Source: Rugosibacter aromaticivorans (GTDB lineage: Bacteria > Pseudomonadota > Gammaproteobacteria > Burkholderiales > Rhodocyclaceae). From it: 64,000 bases of DNA. Positions within the stretch are counted from its first letter, which is position 1; each line of letters begins with the position of its first letter. A program made the translations under genes and the position numbers. The stretch spans positions 930,001 through 994,000 of the forward strand of contig NZ_CP010554.1 of the NCBI RefSeq assembly GCF_000934545.1. The letters run 5' to 3'. Positions 32,994-41,533 of this stretch are shown here, in pieces. The notes beneath the pieces are model-generated. The model was not told the DNA's origin and made no database searches. It worked only from the letters and a program-made list of their open reading frames with translations.

Positions 32994-35900
32994 AAACTCA
33001 AGAAACTCGCAGAAGCCACGATGTGGCTACCGGGCTTCGCCCCGGATGATCCTCCCCAGCAAGTATCAGGGCTTTTCCGGACGGCGGAGATCATCGTTTT
33101 TCCATCCATCGATCCGGTACATGGCATCGCACAGATAGGCGAAGTCGACGCAGAGGAACTGCCTCAGTTGGTCGAGACGGCATGTCGCCCGGAAGTGGGG
33201 ATGCCAAGGAAGGTGCGGGATCTATGGCCTCAACTTGATTCGGCATTGCACTCGATGCTTCGCGGCGACGTTGCCAAGTTCGAAGCGAACCTGGCGGCAA
33301 TTGCGCTGCTGTCGAGGCTGGAAGCGGAGAGCCGTCATCCTTCCGACGATGAGTGCGCCATCCTTAACCGTTACACCGGATGGGGCGGTATTCCGAAGGC
33401 ATTCAATCCTGATCAGGAAGATCCGGCGTGGAAGGCGAGAGCCCAATCCATGCCAGAAATACTGGGCGAGGACTACGAAAGCGCCAAGGGTAGTGTCGTC
33501 AATGCCCACTTCACGGAAGTTTTCGTGATCGAGGCAATCTGGGAAGCAGTTCGCCGGATGGGCTTTCGGGGCGGCCGTGTTCTTGAGCCGTCTGCTGGCA
33601 TTGGTTATTTCATCGGGGCCATGCCGAAAGATCTGGCTGAAACCTCGGAACTGACCGCCATCGAAATTGACCGCGTATCGTCCCGCATCCTGTCGCGCCT
33701 CTATGGGCATCACGGCGTTCGGACACTCACGGTCGGTTTTGAAAAGGCCCGACTGCCGAAGGACTGGTTCGATCTGGTGATCTCGAATGTTCCCTTCGGG
33801 AACTATCAGGTGCCGGATGACCGGAATGTGCCGTATGCAAACTTCCTCATCCACGACTATTTCTTCGGTCGCGCTTTGGATGTGGCTCGGCCGGGTGGAT
33901 TGGTGGCGTTCATCACGTCCGCCGGAACGCTCGATAAATGGGACAACCAGGCTCGATGCCACATCAGTGCTCGGGCCAGATTCGTCGGCGCGATTCGTCT
34001 GCCTTCCGGGACTTTTTCGCACATTGCCAACACAGAAGTCACGACCGATATCGTCTTCCTTCAGAAATTGGGGGAGGGTGAGAAGGCTACCGACGACTGG
34101 ATCGCTGTGATGGAAGCCCCGGACGTCATGTGTGATGGTTACCGGCGTTTGTTTGTGTCGAGCTGGTATGTCCAGAATCCGGAGATGCTGATCGGTCGCA
34201 TGGGGCAGAAGTCGAATGGCTTTGGGCTTGCCAACGCGGCGATTTTCGACGGCGATGTCAGGGCGGCTTTGGCAGAGCGGATTTCCCGGTTGCCCGAAGG
34301 CATCTACATGCCACGCGTGGTTGAGGCATCGTTGTCCGCGCAACGGGACATTCGTGTCTCGGCGCCGGAGTTCGTCAAGCCGGGGGCTTATTGCCTGACA
34401 GCGGATGGCCGTCTGGCTGTCTCGGAAGGGCAAGAGTTGCTGGTGATCGATGCCTCGGTGTCGGCAACGGCAGCCAAGCGGATTCGCGGTTTGATGGCGA
34501 TCCGCGACGCGGCACGAAGACTTCTGCACATCCAGCACGCCACGGCGGACGATGGTCGACTCGGTGCATATCGGGTCGCCCTGAACGTCGCCTACGATGG
34601 TTTTGTGGCGAAGCACGGCTATCTTCATGCGAAGGCCAACAAACTGGCCTTCAAAGGGGATCCAGATCTGCCATTGCTGCTTTCTCTGGAGAACTACGAT
34701 CCGGAAGGTGGCACGGCGGAGAAGGCGGACATTTTCCATCGAAGAACGGTGGGTGTTGTCCGCAAGGTCGAGCGGTGTGTGTCAGCCGAGGAAGCGCTGA
34801 TAGTGTCGCTGCACGAGCGGGGTCGAGTCGACGTTACGTTGATGGAGTCCTTGCTGGGGCAGGGGAGGGAGCAGTTTCTCCCGGACATGGCGGATCGCGG
34901 TCTGATCTTCCTCAATCCGGACTCCTCGCAATGGGAGACCTCCGATGCTTATCTCTCCGGCAATGTTCGCAGCAAGCTGGAAATGGCGGAAGCGGCCGGT
35001 GGTGAGTATGTCCGCAACGTCGAAGCACTGAAGGCGGTAATTCCGCCGGATCTGGGGCCGGGTGAGATTGATGCCCGGATTGGCTCGACATGGATTCCAT
35101 CCCGCGACTATGCAGCATTCCTTGATCATCTTCTGGAATGCGATGGTTGCTCGGTGGAGTTCAGTGCTGAGGCCGGTGCGTGGAATGTTGAAGTGCCATG
35201 GCAGGGTGAGCGGTCGGTGGCATCGACCCAAACCTTCGGTACCGGACGCATCACTGCTGGCGAGTTATTCGTCGTTACGCTAAACCAGATGGTTCCTACG
35301 ATACGGGATCGCGATCCGGTCACTGACCGGTATTTCGTGAACACGGAGGAGACCATTGCCGCGAGGGAAAAGCAGCAGGCGCTCAAGGAGAAATTCAGGT
35401 CCTGGGTATTCGCCGATTCCGAACGGTGCGAGCGGTTGGTCAGGATGTACAACGACCAGTTCAATGCAGTCAGGCTGAGGGAGTTCGATGGTTCAAGACT
35501 CTCTTTGCCGGGGTTTTCCGAGGTGTACAACCTTCATCGGCATCAGAAGGACGCAATTTGGCGAATCGTGTCCGGTGGAGTGAATACCCTACTGGCCCAC
35601 GTGGTCGGTGCGGGGAAGACCCTGACGATGATCTGCGGCGGTATGGAGTTGCGACGTCTCGGTATGGCCAGTAAGCCATGCTATGTCGTGCCTAACCACA
35701 TGCTTGAGCAGTTTGCGGCGGAGTTTCTGCGGGCTTATCCGGGTGCCAACATCCTGATGGCAAGCAAGGACGACCTGGTCGGTGACAAGCGCCGGACGTT
35801 GCTGTCCCGGGTTGCAACCGGGGACTGGGATGCCGTGCTGATTACCCATGCCTCTTTCGAGAGGATCAAGATGAGCGACGAAGCTATGGAATCGTTCATC

Positions 35901-37991
35901 GAGGCGCGAATCCATGAAATCGAGTCCGCAATACGGGCCTCGAAATCGAATAAGCGCGGGAATCGGATCGTCAAAGAGTTGGAACGGGCCAAGAAGATCT
36001 GGCTCGCAAGGCTGGAGAAATTGTCGGCCAAGTCGAAAAAGGACGACATGCTCACGTTTGAGGAATTGGGCATCGACTATCTTTTTATCGACGAGGCGCA
36101 TTACTTCAAAAACCTGTACCGCTTCACCAAAATGACGCGGGTTGCAGGTCTGCCGAACTCCAACTCGGAGCGAGCCTTCGATATGTTCGTGAAGACTCGC
36201 CATGTGATGGACAAGCAGGGCGGTCGTTCGGGAGTGGTATTCGCAACCGGGACACCGGTATCGAACTCGATGGCCGAAATGTGGACCATGCAACGCTATC
36301 TGCAGCCGGTGACGTTACGCTCCAATCATGTGTCGCAGTTTGATACGTGGGCGGGGAACTTTGGGGAATCGGTGACTGCCCTGGAGCTGTCGCCGGATGG
36401 CGGTGGCTACCGTATGAACACGCGGTTTGCGCGGTTCGTCAATTTACCGGAGCTGATGACCATGTTCCGGGAAGTGGCCGATATCCGTACTGCCGACATG
36501 CTGAAACTGCCAGTGCCTCGGTACTGCCTGGAAACCATGACGGCCAAGCCGACTGCCGAGCTGAAGGAGTTTGTGGCAACGCTCGTCGCCCGCGCGGAAG
36601 CAATACGCAACGGCGAAGTAACACCCCAGGAAGACAATATGCTGGCGGTGACCAACGATGGCCGCAAGGCAGCGTTGGACATGCGGCTGGTTGATGCCTC
36701 AAGCATGGAAGCTCAGGACGGCAAGGTCAGTCAGTGTGCGGACAATGTCTTCGGGATATGGCGGGAGACCGCAGCGTTCCGGGGAACACAGGTGGTGTTT
36801 TGTGACCTCAGTACGCCGACAGACGATGGACGGTTCAGTGTCTATCACGTCATCCGTGCAAAGCTCGTCGAAATGGGTGTTCCGGGAACGGAGATTGCGT
36901 TCATTCACGACTACGACAGCGATTCCGCCAAGGCGGAGTTGTTCAAGTCGGTCAGGGATGGGCGGATTCGAATTCTCCTGGGCAGCACACTGAAGATGGG
37001 GGTAGGCACCAATATCCAGACCCGACTGGCGGCGTTGCACCATCTGGACGCTCCGTGGCGACCGGCTGATGTGGAGCAGCGGGAGGGACGCATCATTCGA
37101 CAGGGCAACCTGAATGAGGAAGTGCGGATCATCCGTTATGTCACAGAGGCATCGTTCGATGCCTACATCTGGCAGACCCTCGAAACCAAGGCACGGTTCA
37201 TCGCCCAGGTCATGAGAGGGGACACCGGAATGCGCAGCGCGGAGGACGTGGAGTTGGCGGCACTGTCCTATGCCGAGGTGAAAGCCCTGGCATCGGGAAA
37301 TCCGCTGGTGATGGAGAAGGCTGGCATCGATGCTGAAGTCGCAAAGCTCTCCTTGTTGAAATCTCAATGGGATAACCAGCGATGGGCAAACCAGCGGGAG
37401 TCGGCGACCTTGCCCAGCAGAATCGAGAAGATCCGGGAACGGATCGAATCGGTCGAAGCTGACATTGGCAATCGTGAGGATGTCCGAGGCAATCGCTTCG
37501 GCATGGTGATTGATGGAAAACGCTATCACGAGCGATCAATCGCGGGTGAGGTGCTTCAGCGGTACTACAGCGAGGCCAAGGCCAGAACTCGGAAGTTCGG
37601 GAACTGGAAATCCTCGCCGGGTGAGATGTCGGTTGGGCAGTTTGCCGGCTTCGATCTCGCGGTATCCATCCCCACGGGCGCCAGCGATGGCCCTTGCTTC
37701 ATCCTGAAAGGGCGGTGGGCCTATGCGGCTCATCATTCCGACAACCCGCAAGGGATGGTCAGAGTGGTCGAGAACGTGGCCAACAGCCTGGAAGGACGAT
37801 TGGCGGAAGCTTATGAAGATGCTGCCCGGGCAGAAAAGCGCCTGGCAGACATTCTTACGGAGTTGGCCAAGCCATTCGAAAAGGAGGAAAGGTTGACGCA
37901 GTTGCTGGCACGCCAACGCGAGATCAATGCTGCACTCGATCTCGACAAGGACAACGCCGGTGCGATGGAAGCGGAAGCCGAAGCCGCCTGA
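32991..37991 (+). CDS. giant methylase-helicase fusion (DarB/SNF2-like)
   Basis: A 1,666-residue protein. Around residues 180-330 is an adenine-methylase-like domain with SAM motif VLEPSAGIGYFIGA and catalytic-type motif DLVISNVPFGNYQ (NVPF in place of NPPF/Y). From about residue 860 an SF2 helicase follows: LLAHVVGAGKTLTMI, LFIDEAHYFKNLYR, VVFATGTPVSNSMAEMWTMQRYL and, in the second lobe, LLGSTLKMGVGTNIQTRLAALHHLDAPWRPADVEQREGRIIRQG. The C-terminal 300 residues are helical. Similar proteins on plasmids and phage P1 (DarB) protect incoming DNA from restriction. GTG at 32991 is chosen because GGAG lies ahead. Confidence 0.82.
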   Translation: MKLKKLAEATMWLPGFAPDDPPQQVSGLFRTAEIIVFPSIDPVHGIAQIGEVDAEELPQLVETACRPEVGMPRKVRDLWPQLDSALHSMLRGDVAKFEANLAAIALLSRLEAESRHPSDDECAILNRYTGWGGIPKAFNPDQEDPAWKARAQSMPEILGEDYESAKGSVVNAHFTEVFVIEAIWEAVRRMGFRGGRVLEPSAGIGYFIGAMPKDLAETSELTAIEIDRVSSRILSRLYGHHGVRTLTVGFEKARLPKDWFDLVISNVPFGNYQVPDDRNVPYANFLIHDYFFGRALDVARPGGLVAFITSAGTLDKWDNQARCHISARARFVGAIRLPSGTFSHIANTEVTTDIVFLQKLGEGEKATDDWIAVMEAPDVMCDGYRRLFVSSWYVQNPEMLIGRMGQKSNGFGLANAAIFDGDVRAALAERISRLPEGIYMPRVVEASLSAQRDIRVSAPEFVKPGAYCLTADGRLAVSEGQELLVIDASVSATAAKRIRGLMAIRDAARRLLHIQHATADDGRLGAYRVALNVAYDGFVAKHGYLHAKANKLAFKGDPDLPLLLSLENYDPEGGTAEKADIFHRRTVGVVRKVERCVSAEEALIVSLHERGRVDVTLMESLLGQGREQFLPDMADRGLIFLNPDSSQWETSDAYLSGNVRSKLEMAEAAGGEYVRNVEALKAVIPPDLGPGEIDARIGSTWIPSRDYAAFLDHLLECDGCSVEFSAEAGAWNVEVPWQGERSVASTQTFGTGRITAGELFVVTLNQMVPTIRDRDPVTDRYFVNTEETIAAREKQQALKEKFRSWVFADSERCERLVRMYNDQFNAVRLREFDGSRLSLPGFSEVYNLHRHQKDAIWRIVSGGVNTLLAHVVGAGKTLTMICGGMELRRLGMASKPCYVVPNHMLEQFAAEFLRAYPGANILMASKDDLVGDKRRTLLSRVATGDWDAVLITHASFERIKMSDEAMESFIEARIHEIESAIRASKSNKRGNRIVKELERAKKIWLARLEKLSAKSKKDDMLTFEELGIDYLFIDEAHYFKNLYRFTKMTRVAGLPNSNSERAFDMFVKTRHVMDKQGGRSGVVFATGTPVSNSMAEMWTMQRYLQPVTLRSNHVSQFDTWAGNFGESVTALELSPDGGGYRMNTRFARFVNLPELMTMFREVADIRTADMLKLPVPRYCLETMTAKPTAELKEFVATLVARAEAIRNGEVTPQEDNMLAVTNDGRKAALDMRLVDASSMEAQDGKVSQCADNVFGIWRETAAFRGTQVVFCDLSTPTDDGRFSVYHVIRAKLVEMGVPGTEIAFIHDYDSDSAKAELFKSVRDGRIRILLGSTLKMGVGTNIQTRLAALHHLDAPWRPADVEQREGRIIRQGNLNEEVRIIRYVTEASFDAYIWQTLETKARFIAQVMRGDTGMRSAEDVELAALSYAEVKALASGNPLVMEKAGIDAEVAKLSLLKSQWDNQRWANQRESATLPSRIEKIRERIESVEADIGNREDVRGNRFGMVIDGKRYHERSIAGEVLQRYYSEAKARTRKFGNWKSSPGEMSVGQFAGFDLAVSIPTGASDGPCFILKGRWAYAAHHSDNPQGMVRVVENVANSLEGRLAEAYEDAARAEKRLADILTELAKPFEKEERLTQLLARQREINAALDLDKDNAGAMEAEAEAA

Positions 37992-38094
37992 CGTGAAATT
38001 TCATTCAACCCGCTCGGGAACTCCTGCCCTACGGGGCAGTGGGTTCTCGGCATTTTTGGAGATTTGTATTTTGCATAAGTCGTGACATTCAAGA
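37992..38094 (+). promoter_or_regulatory. orphan leader with no gene behind it
   Basis: The sequence repeats the leader layout (ACCC, GC-rich segment, GGGTTCTCGGCATTTTT, then GGAG at about 38058) but only a four-codon frame follows (TTG at 38063 to TAA). The 520 bases between the helicase gene and the primase gene hold this, two terminators and copy 4 of the structured leader, and no larger gene. It may mark a lost gene. Confidence 0.4.
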
Positions 38095-38118
38095 CCCCGG
38101 ACCTGGTCCGGGGTTATC
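38095..38118 (+). terminator. hairpin after the helicase unit
   Basis: CCCCGGAC (38095-38102), loop CTG, GTCCGGGG (38106-38113), then TTAT. Probably a terminator, although the T-run is short. Confidence 0.5.
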
Positions 38119-38234
38119 TACGGCGTTGCGTGGTGGGGTGATGGTCGAATTCGATCCTTTTAGGTCGCTTTTCAGCAGTCACGAATGACAGTTGCTACGT
38201 AGCATCGCAACTGCATCCTCCCTCGCAAGCATTT

Positions 38235-38258
38235 CCCGGCCATGGTGCCGGGGTTTTT
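38235..38258 (+). terminator. intrinsic terminator before the primase unit
   Basis: CCCGGC (38235-38240), loop CATGGT, GCCGGG (38247-38252), then GTTTTT. The structured leader copy 4 starts four bases later, the same order as before copies 2 and 3. Confidence 0.7.
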
Positions 38259-38261
38259 CGG

Positions 38262-38364
38262 AAGGGGTTCAGTGAGCCTCTTGCGCAAAGCATATTGAGA
38301 TTCGATCCTGTGCCGTAAGGCGCTGGATGGACGTGTGGTAGCTGGCCACGAGAAAACAAACAGC
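38262..38364 (+). promoter_or_regulatory. structured leader element, copy 4 (ahead of the primase)
   Basis: Outer stem AAGGGG/CCTCTT (38262-38267, 38277-38282) with one G-U pair, then TTGCGCAAAGC, a small GCC-GTAA-GGC hairpin, and GTGG/CCAC (38335-38338, 38346-38349) around loop TAGCTGG. GCTG (38341-38344) can pair with CAGC (38361-38364). Confidence 0.65.
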
Positions 38365-38376
38365 ATCATGAACCCC

Positions 38377-38517
38377 GCCGGGGAGCGTATCCCGGCAGGG
38401 GTACCTCCATGCCGAGCGGAGATTTCCAACCGGCTCGGCCGGGGCCTACCCAAGGATCCCGGCAAGGGGTGCTTCGGAAGGTCCCGATCGGGACTTTCCA
38501 TGGAGGCACCTGAAATG
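38377..38517 (+). promoter_or_regulatory. extended leader ahead of the primase
   Basis: Stem GCCGGG/CCCGGC (38377-38382, 38391-38396) begins as in other leaders, but about 85 extra bases with further hairpins follow. Close to the gene, GGTGC (38468-38472) is complementary to GCACC (38506-38510) at the ribosome site GGAGGCACC. It may be two leaders in tandem. Confidence 0.45.
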
Positions 38518-39597
38518 AAGTATGAATACGAAACGCAACGCGTCAAGGATGACGCACGAGGGCGCTGGGAGAGGGTGCTTCCCGACCTGGCGCCTGCTTT
38601 GAAAGATGCCGTAGAGAAGCGGGGCAAGCACGTCCCTTGCCCGGTTCATGGCGGACGGGATGGCTTTCGGGTCTTTCCTGACGTCGATGAAACTGGCGGA
38701 GGGGTCTGCAATACCTGTGGCTATTTTGCTGACGGCTTTTCTCTGCTCATGTGGATCAACGGCTGGGACTTTGGTCGCACGATCCGCGAAGTGGCTGAGC
38801 ATGTCGGCACTACGCCGGTTCGCGATATGCGCAAGGAAGTGTCGCATGCTCCAAGTAGTGCCCCTGATGACACCACTCGCCGTGAGCACCTCAATCGCAC
38901 ATGGCGGGAATCGCTGGCACTAACGCACCCGAAAGCCGAATCTGCTCGTCTGTATCTGGCGCGACGCGGCCTGTCAGTGCGTGTGCCGGATACCCTGCGC
39001 TTCCATCCCGAGCTGGGGTATTACGCAGACAACCGCATCGTGGCCCGCTATCCGGCCATCATCGGCCAGGTTACAGGGCAAGGGGGCGAAGCAGTCACGC
39101 TTCACCGCACCTACCTGACGGCTGATGGCCACAAGGCTCCGGTCGATGCACCAAAAAAGCTGATGCGCCATCCATCGGCGCGACAGCTGACCGGCGGCGC
39201 AATTCGGCTGGTACCAGCGGGTGCTCGTCTGGCAGTGACCGAAGGCATTGAAACGGCACTTGCCGTTATCGAGGCTACGGGGATTCCTGCCTGGGCGACA
39301 GGGAATGCCCATCTTCTGGAAACCTTCGTTCCTCCTCCCGGAGTGAGTCAGGTTCTGGTCTTCGCGGACAAGGATCGACCTTCTCGGCAGCATCCTTCCG
39401 GACACGGACAGGAAGCGGCAAGGGGATTGGTGACCAGGCTGTGGGCGATGGGGATTCAAGCCGGGGCAATTGCACCTGCGCTCGATATTCCAGATAGCAG
39501 AAAGGGCGTCGATTGGCTGGATGTCCTCAACCTTCTCGGCAAGGCGGGGTTTCCCGCACTCGTCAGCGTCGAAAAGGCGCTGACCCGAGCAGCCTGA
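38515..39597 (+). CDS. Toprim-domain primase with zinc-binding N-terminus
   Basis: A 360-residue protein. A zinc site of the primase type is visible as CPVHGGRDGFRVF followed by CNTCGYFADGFSLLMW. The Toprim domain has VTEGIETALAVIE (catalytic Glu) and VLVFADKDRPSR (D-x-D). The length and layout fit mobile-element primases of the P4-alpha/DUF7146 group without the helicase part. It would prime replication or complementary-strand synthesis after transfer. ATG 38515 is placed after GGAGG; ATG 38500 is in frame but overlaps the ribosome site. Confidence 0.85.
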   Translation: MKYEYETQRVKDDARGRWERVLPDLAPALKDAVEKRGKHVPCPVHGGRDGFRVFPDVDETGGGVCNTCGYFADGFSLLMWINGWDFGRTIREVAEHVGTTPVRDMRKEVSHAPSSAPDDTTRREHLNRTWRESLALTHPKAESARLYLARRGLSVRVPDTLRFHPELGYYADNRIVARYPAIIGQVTGQGGEAVTLHRTYLTADGHKAPVDAPKKLMRHPSARQLTGGAIRLVPAGARLAVTEGIETALAVIEATGIPAWATGNAHLLETFVPPPGVSQVLVFADKDRPSRQHPSGHGQEAARGLVTRLWAMGIQAGAIAPALDIPDSRKGVDWLDVLNLLGKAGFPALVSVEKALTRAA

Positions 39598-39611
39598 CAG
39601 GGGAGGTGATC

Positions 39612-39878
39612 ATGTACGGAGTCATCGACTTCAGCTTGATCGATACCATGCCCGGTGGATTCGGTCCATTCGCGCCGCCGGCAGGATGGCAGGGCGACTA
39701 CCTGCAATATTTGCGAGCACGCTTCGATGGTGATATCGGTGCGCGACAGCAGATTGCGGTAGTGGGGCGCATCATCGTCCGCAAACTTGAAGGTGCGCCG
39801 ACCGAGTTCATCGGTCCTCACGCCGTCGAGGCACGGGAATTTGCACTTTCCGTGTGGTCGTCGATCAGTCGCAACTAA
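39612..39878 (+). CDS. 88-residue protein of unknown function
   Basis: Starts 14 bases after the primase stop with GGAGGTG ahead. MYGVIDFSLIDTMPGGFGPF, then ARFDGDIGARQQIAVVGRIIVRKLEGAPTEFIG and a helix. Small, acidic-neutral, no domain recognised; probably co-transcribed with the primase. Confidence 0.5.
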   Translation: MYGVIDFSLIDTMPGGFGPFAPPAGWQGDYLQYLRARFDGDIGARQQIAVVGRIIVRKLEGAPTEFIGPHAVEAREFALSVWSSISRN

Positions 39879-39919
39879 CGCAGCATCAACACCCGGCCTT
39901 GGCCGGTTTCTTTATCCCA

Positions 39920-39982
39920 CGGGGAGTGTATCCATCCCCGGTCGGGGACGGTGCCTTCCCGTTTTTCATTGGAGGCACCATG
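39920..39982 (+). promoter_or_regulatory. two-state leader ahead of ardC
   Basis: Stem CGGGGA/TCCCCG (39920-39925, 39935-39940). GGTGCC (39950-39955) is exactly complementary to GGCACC (39974-39979), which overlaps GGAGG. The loop partner is less clear here (GTATC, G-U rich). Confidence 0.55.
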
Positions 39983-40777
39983 TACGACAAATTCGCACCT
40001 CTTCTCGAACAGGCCATTACCGAGCCTGGCATCGTGAGCGAGGCTTACCGCAGGTTCCACCGCTTCAGCATTGGCAACCAGATTCTGGCGGCCGTCCAGC
40101 TACATCAAAGGGATTTGCCCCTGTCGCCGATCGCGAGCTTTAACCGATGGAAAGAGCTTGGTCGTTCGGTTTGCAAGGGGCAGAAAGCCATTTCCCTATG
40201 GATGCCGCTCACGGTTAAGCGTCGGGACAAGGACGATTCCTCTGGCGACTTCGGCGATACCGGCGAGGTTTTCACTGTCTTCAAGTTGGCACCTCGCTGG
40301 TTCAGCCTGGAACAGACCGAAGGTGACGCCTACGTCGAGCCCGTCGAATCGCCACAGTGGGATGCCGAAGCTGCTTTGGCAGCATTGGACATCACGCTGG
40401 AGCCCTTCGATCTCATGGACGGCAATGTGCAGGGCTATGCGGTAAGACGTCGCATTGCAGTCAGTCCGCTGGCCGAGTATCCCCACAAGACCCGGTTTCA
40501 CGAGATTGCTCATGTCGTTCTTGGGCACACGCTGGAATCCGATTGCCATGACGCCGCATCGATGCCGAGAAGTCTTCAGGAAGTCGAAGCCGAAGGCGTG
40601 GCATTTCTCCTGTGCTCGATCCTCGATCTGCCGGGGCGGGATGAGTCGCGAGGCTATATTCAGTCGTGGCTTGAAGGCGGTCAGCTACCGGAAAAGTCAG
40701 CTCAGCGGATCTTCGGCGTCAGCCAGAAGGTTCTTGAAGCCGGCCGACCGGGTGACCGGGAAGCAGTAACGCAGTAA
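39980..40777 (+). CDS. ardC: ArdC-like antirestriction protein with metalloprotease domain
   Basis: A 265-residue protein. The N-terminal ssDNA-binding domain (FHRFSIGNQILAAVQLHQRDLPLSPIASFNRWKELGRSVCKGQKAISLWMP) is followed by a zinc-protease-like domain with TRFHEIAHVVLGH and a downstream Glu in LQEVEAEGVAFLLC. ArdC from pSA binds single-stranded DNA and guards incoming DNA against host restriction. This copy lies in a block with SSB, primase and RadC, all functions useful to newly arrived single-stranded DNA. Confidence 0.87.
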   Translation: MYDKFAPLLEQAITEPGIVSEAYRRFHRFSIGNQILAAVQLHQRDLPLSPIASFNRWKELGRSVCKGQKAISLWMPLTVKRRDKDDSSGDFGDTGEVFTVFKLAPRWFSLEQTEGDAYVEPVESPQWDAEAALAALDITLEPFDLMDGNVQGYAVRRRIAVSPLAEYPHKTRFHEIAHVVLGHTLESDCHDAASMPRSLQEVEAEGVAFLLCSILDLPGRDESRGYIQSWLEGGQLPEKSAQRIFGVSQKVLEAGRPGDREAVTQ

Positions 40778-40795
40778 GTCTCAATTTTTCAACCC

Positions 40796-40865
40796 TGCGG
40801 GGCGTGCAATCGCCCCGCAAGGGGATGGTGCCGCCCCGCTTTTCTATTTGGAGGCACCCAAGATG
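40796..40865 (+). promoter_or_regulatory. two-state leader ahead of radC
   Basis: Stem TGCGGGGCG/CGCCCCGCA (40796-40804, 40811-40819, nine perfect pairs). GGTGCC (40827-40832) is exactly complementary to GGCACC (40853-40858) at the ribosome site GGAGGCACC. No convincing loop pairing in this copy. Confidence 0.55.
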
Positions 40866-41462
40866 ATGAATTCAACCAACCGCGAACTGCTCTCGATCCT
40901 GCTGGGCGAAGATAGCGAGTCGCATTCCATGCGATCTTTGGCCGAGCTTTTCGGGCTGCGCACGGTTCGGCAAGCAGCAACTTATGGCGTGGCAGAGGAA
41001 GTTCTTTCGTATGCCATGTCCGGCAAGCTGATGGCCGCCAGGGAGCTGCTTCGGCGAGCGCTGGCAGAATCCTTTGGCGAGTCGTCCGTTAACCTCGCTT
41101 CACCGGCTTCGGTACGTGATTACTTGCGTCTGTTCTTGGGAGGGCAGGAGTACGAGAGCTTCGTGGCTCTCTGGCTTGATGCCCAGAACCGGCTTATCGC
41201 TGGGATGGAGCTCTTTCGGGGAACGACGACCCAAACGTCAGTGTATCCGCGGGAAGTGGTGAGGACCGGATTGAAGCTCAATGCATCGGCCGTGATCTTT
41301 GCGCATAACCACCCATCCGGGAGCCCTGAGCCGTCACGGGCCGACGAGATGCTCACGAACCAGCTTCGGCAGGCGTTGGCACTCGTTGATATCAAGGTGC
41401 TCGATCACTTCATCGTGGCGGACACCGCAGTCATGTCCTTCGCAGAAAGGGGCCTGATCTGA
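40863..41462 (+). CDS. radC: RadC-like JAB domain protein
   Basis: A 199-residue RadC-family protein. The MPN domain shows LFRGTTTQTSVYPREVVRTGLKLNASAVIFAHNHPSGSPEPSRADE, with the HNHPSG metal motif and downstream Asp. The N-terminal helix-hairpin-helix is shortened compared with chromosomal RadC (about 225 residues). The biochemical role of RadC is uncertain; copies on mobile elements are common and have been linked to antirestriction. It ends the rightward block with a strong terminator. Confidence 0.9.
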   Translation: MMNSTNRELLSILLGEDSESHSMRSLAELFGLRTVRQAATYGVAEEVLSYAMSGKLMAARELLRRALAESFGESSVNLASPASVRDYLRLFLGGQEYESFVALWLDAQNRLIAGMELFRGTTTQTSVYPREVVRTGLKLNASAVIFAHNHPSGSPEPSRADEMLTNQLRQALALVDIKVLDHFIVADTAVMSFAERGLI

Positions 41463-41471
41463 CCCAATGAA

Positions 41472-41504
41472 AAATACCCGCCGATGTTTGGCGGGTATTT
41501 TTTT
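41472..41504 (+). terminator. strong intrinsic terminator after radC
   Basis: AAATACCCGCC (41472-41482), loop of seven, GGCGGGTATTT (41490-41500) and four more T. An 11-bp perfect stem. Confidence 0.9.
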
Positions 41505-41533
41505 GCCCGAAGTTGATCGAATTTGCTGTGTCG

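Noticed and set aside
33222..34739. A 505-codon open frame on the minus strand inside the methylase-helicase gene
   Set aside because: It is opposite a clearly conserved coding sequence, has no recognisable domain and no ribosome site. It is a by-product of codon bias on the other strand.
20963..40865. Regularly recurring GC-rich repeats as a CRISPR array
   Set aside because: The repeats are thousands of bases apart, lie only ahead of genes, vary in sequence and are followed by start codons. There are no spacers and no cas genes.
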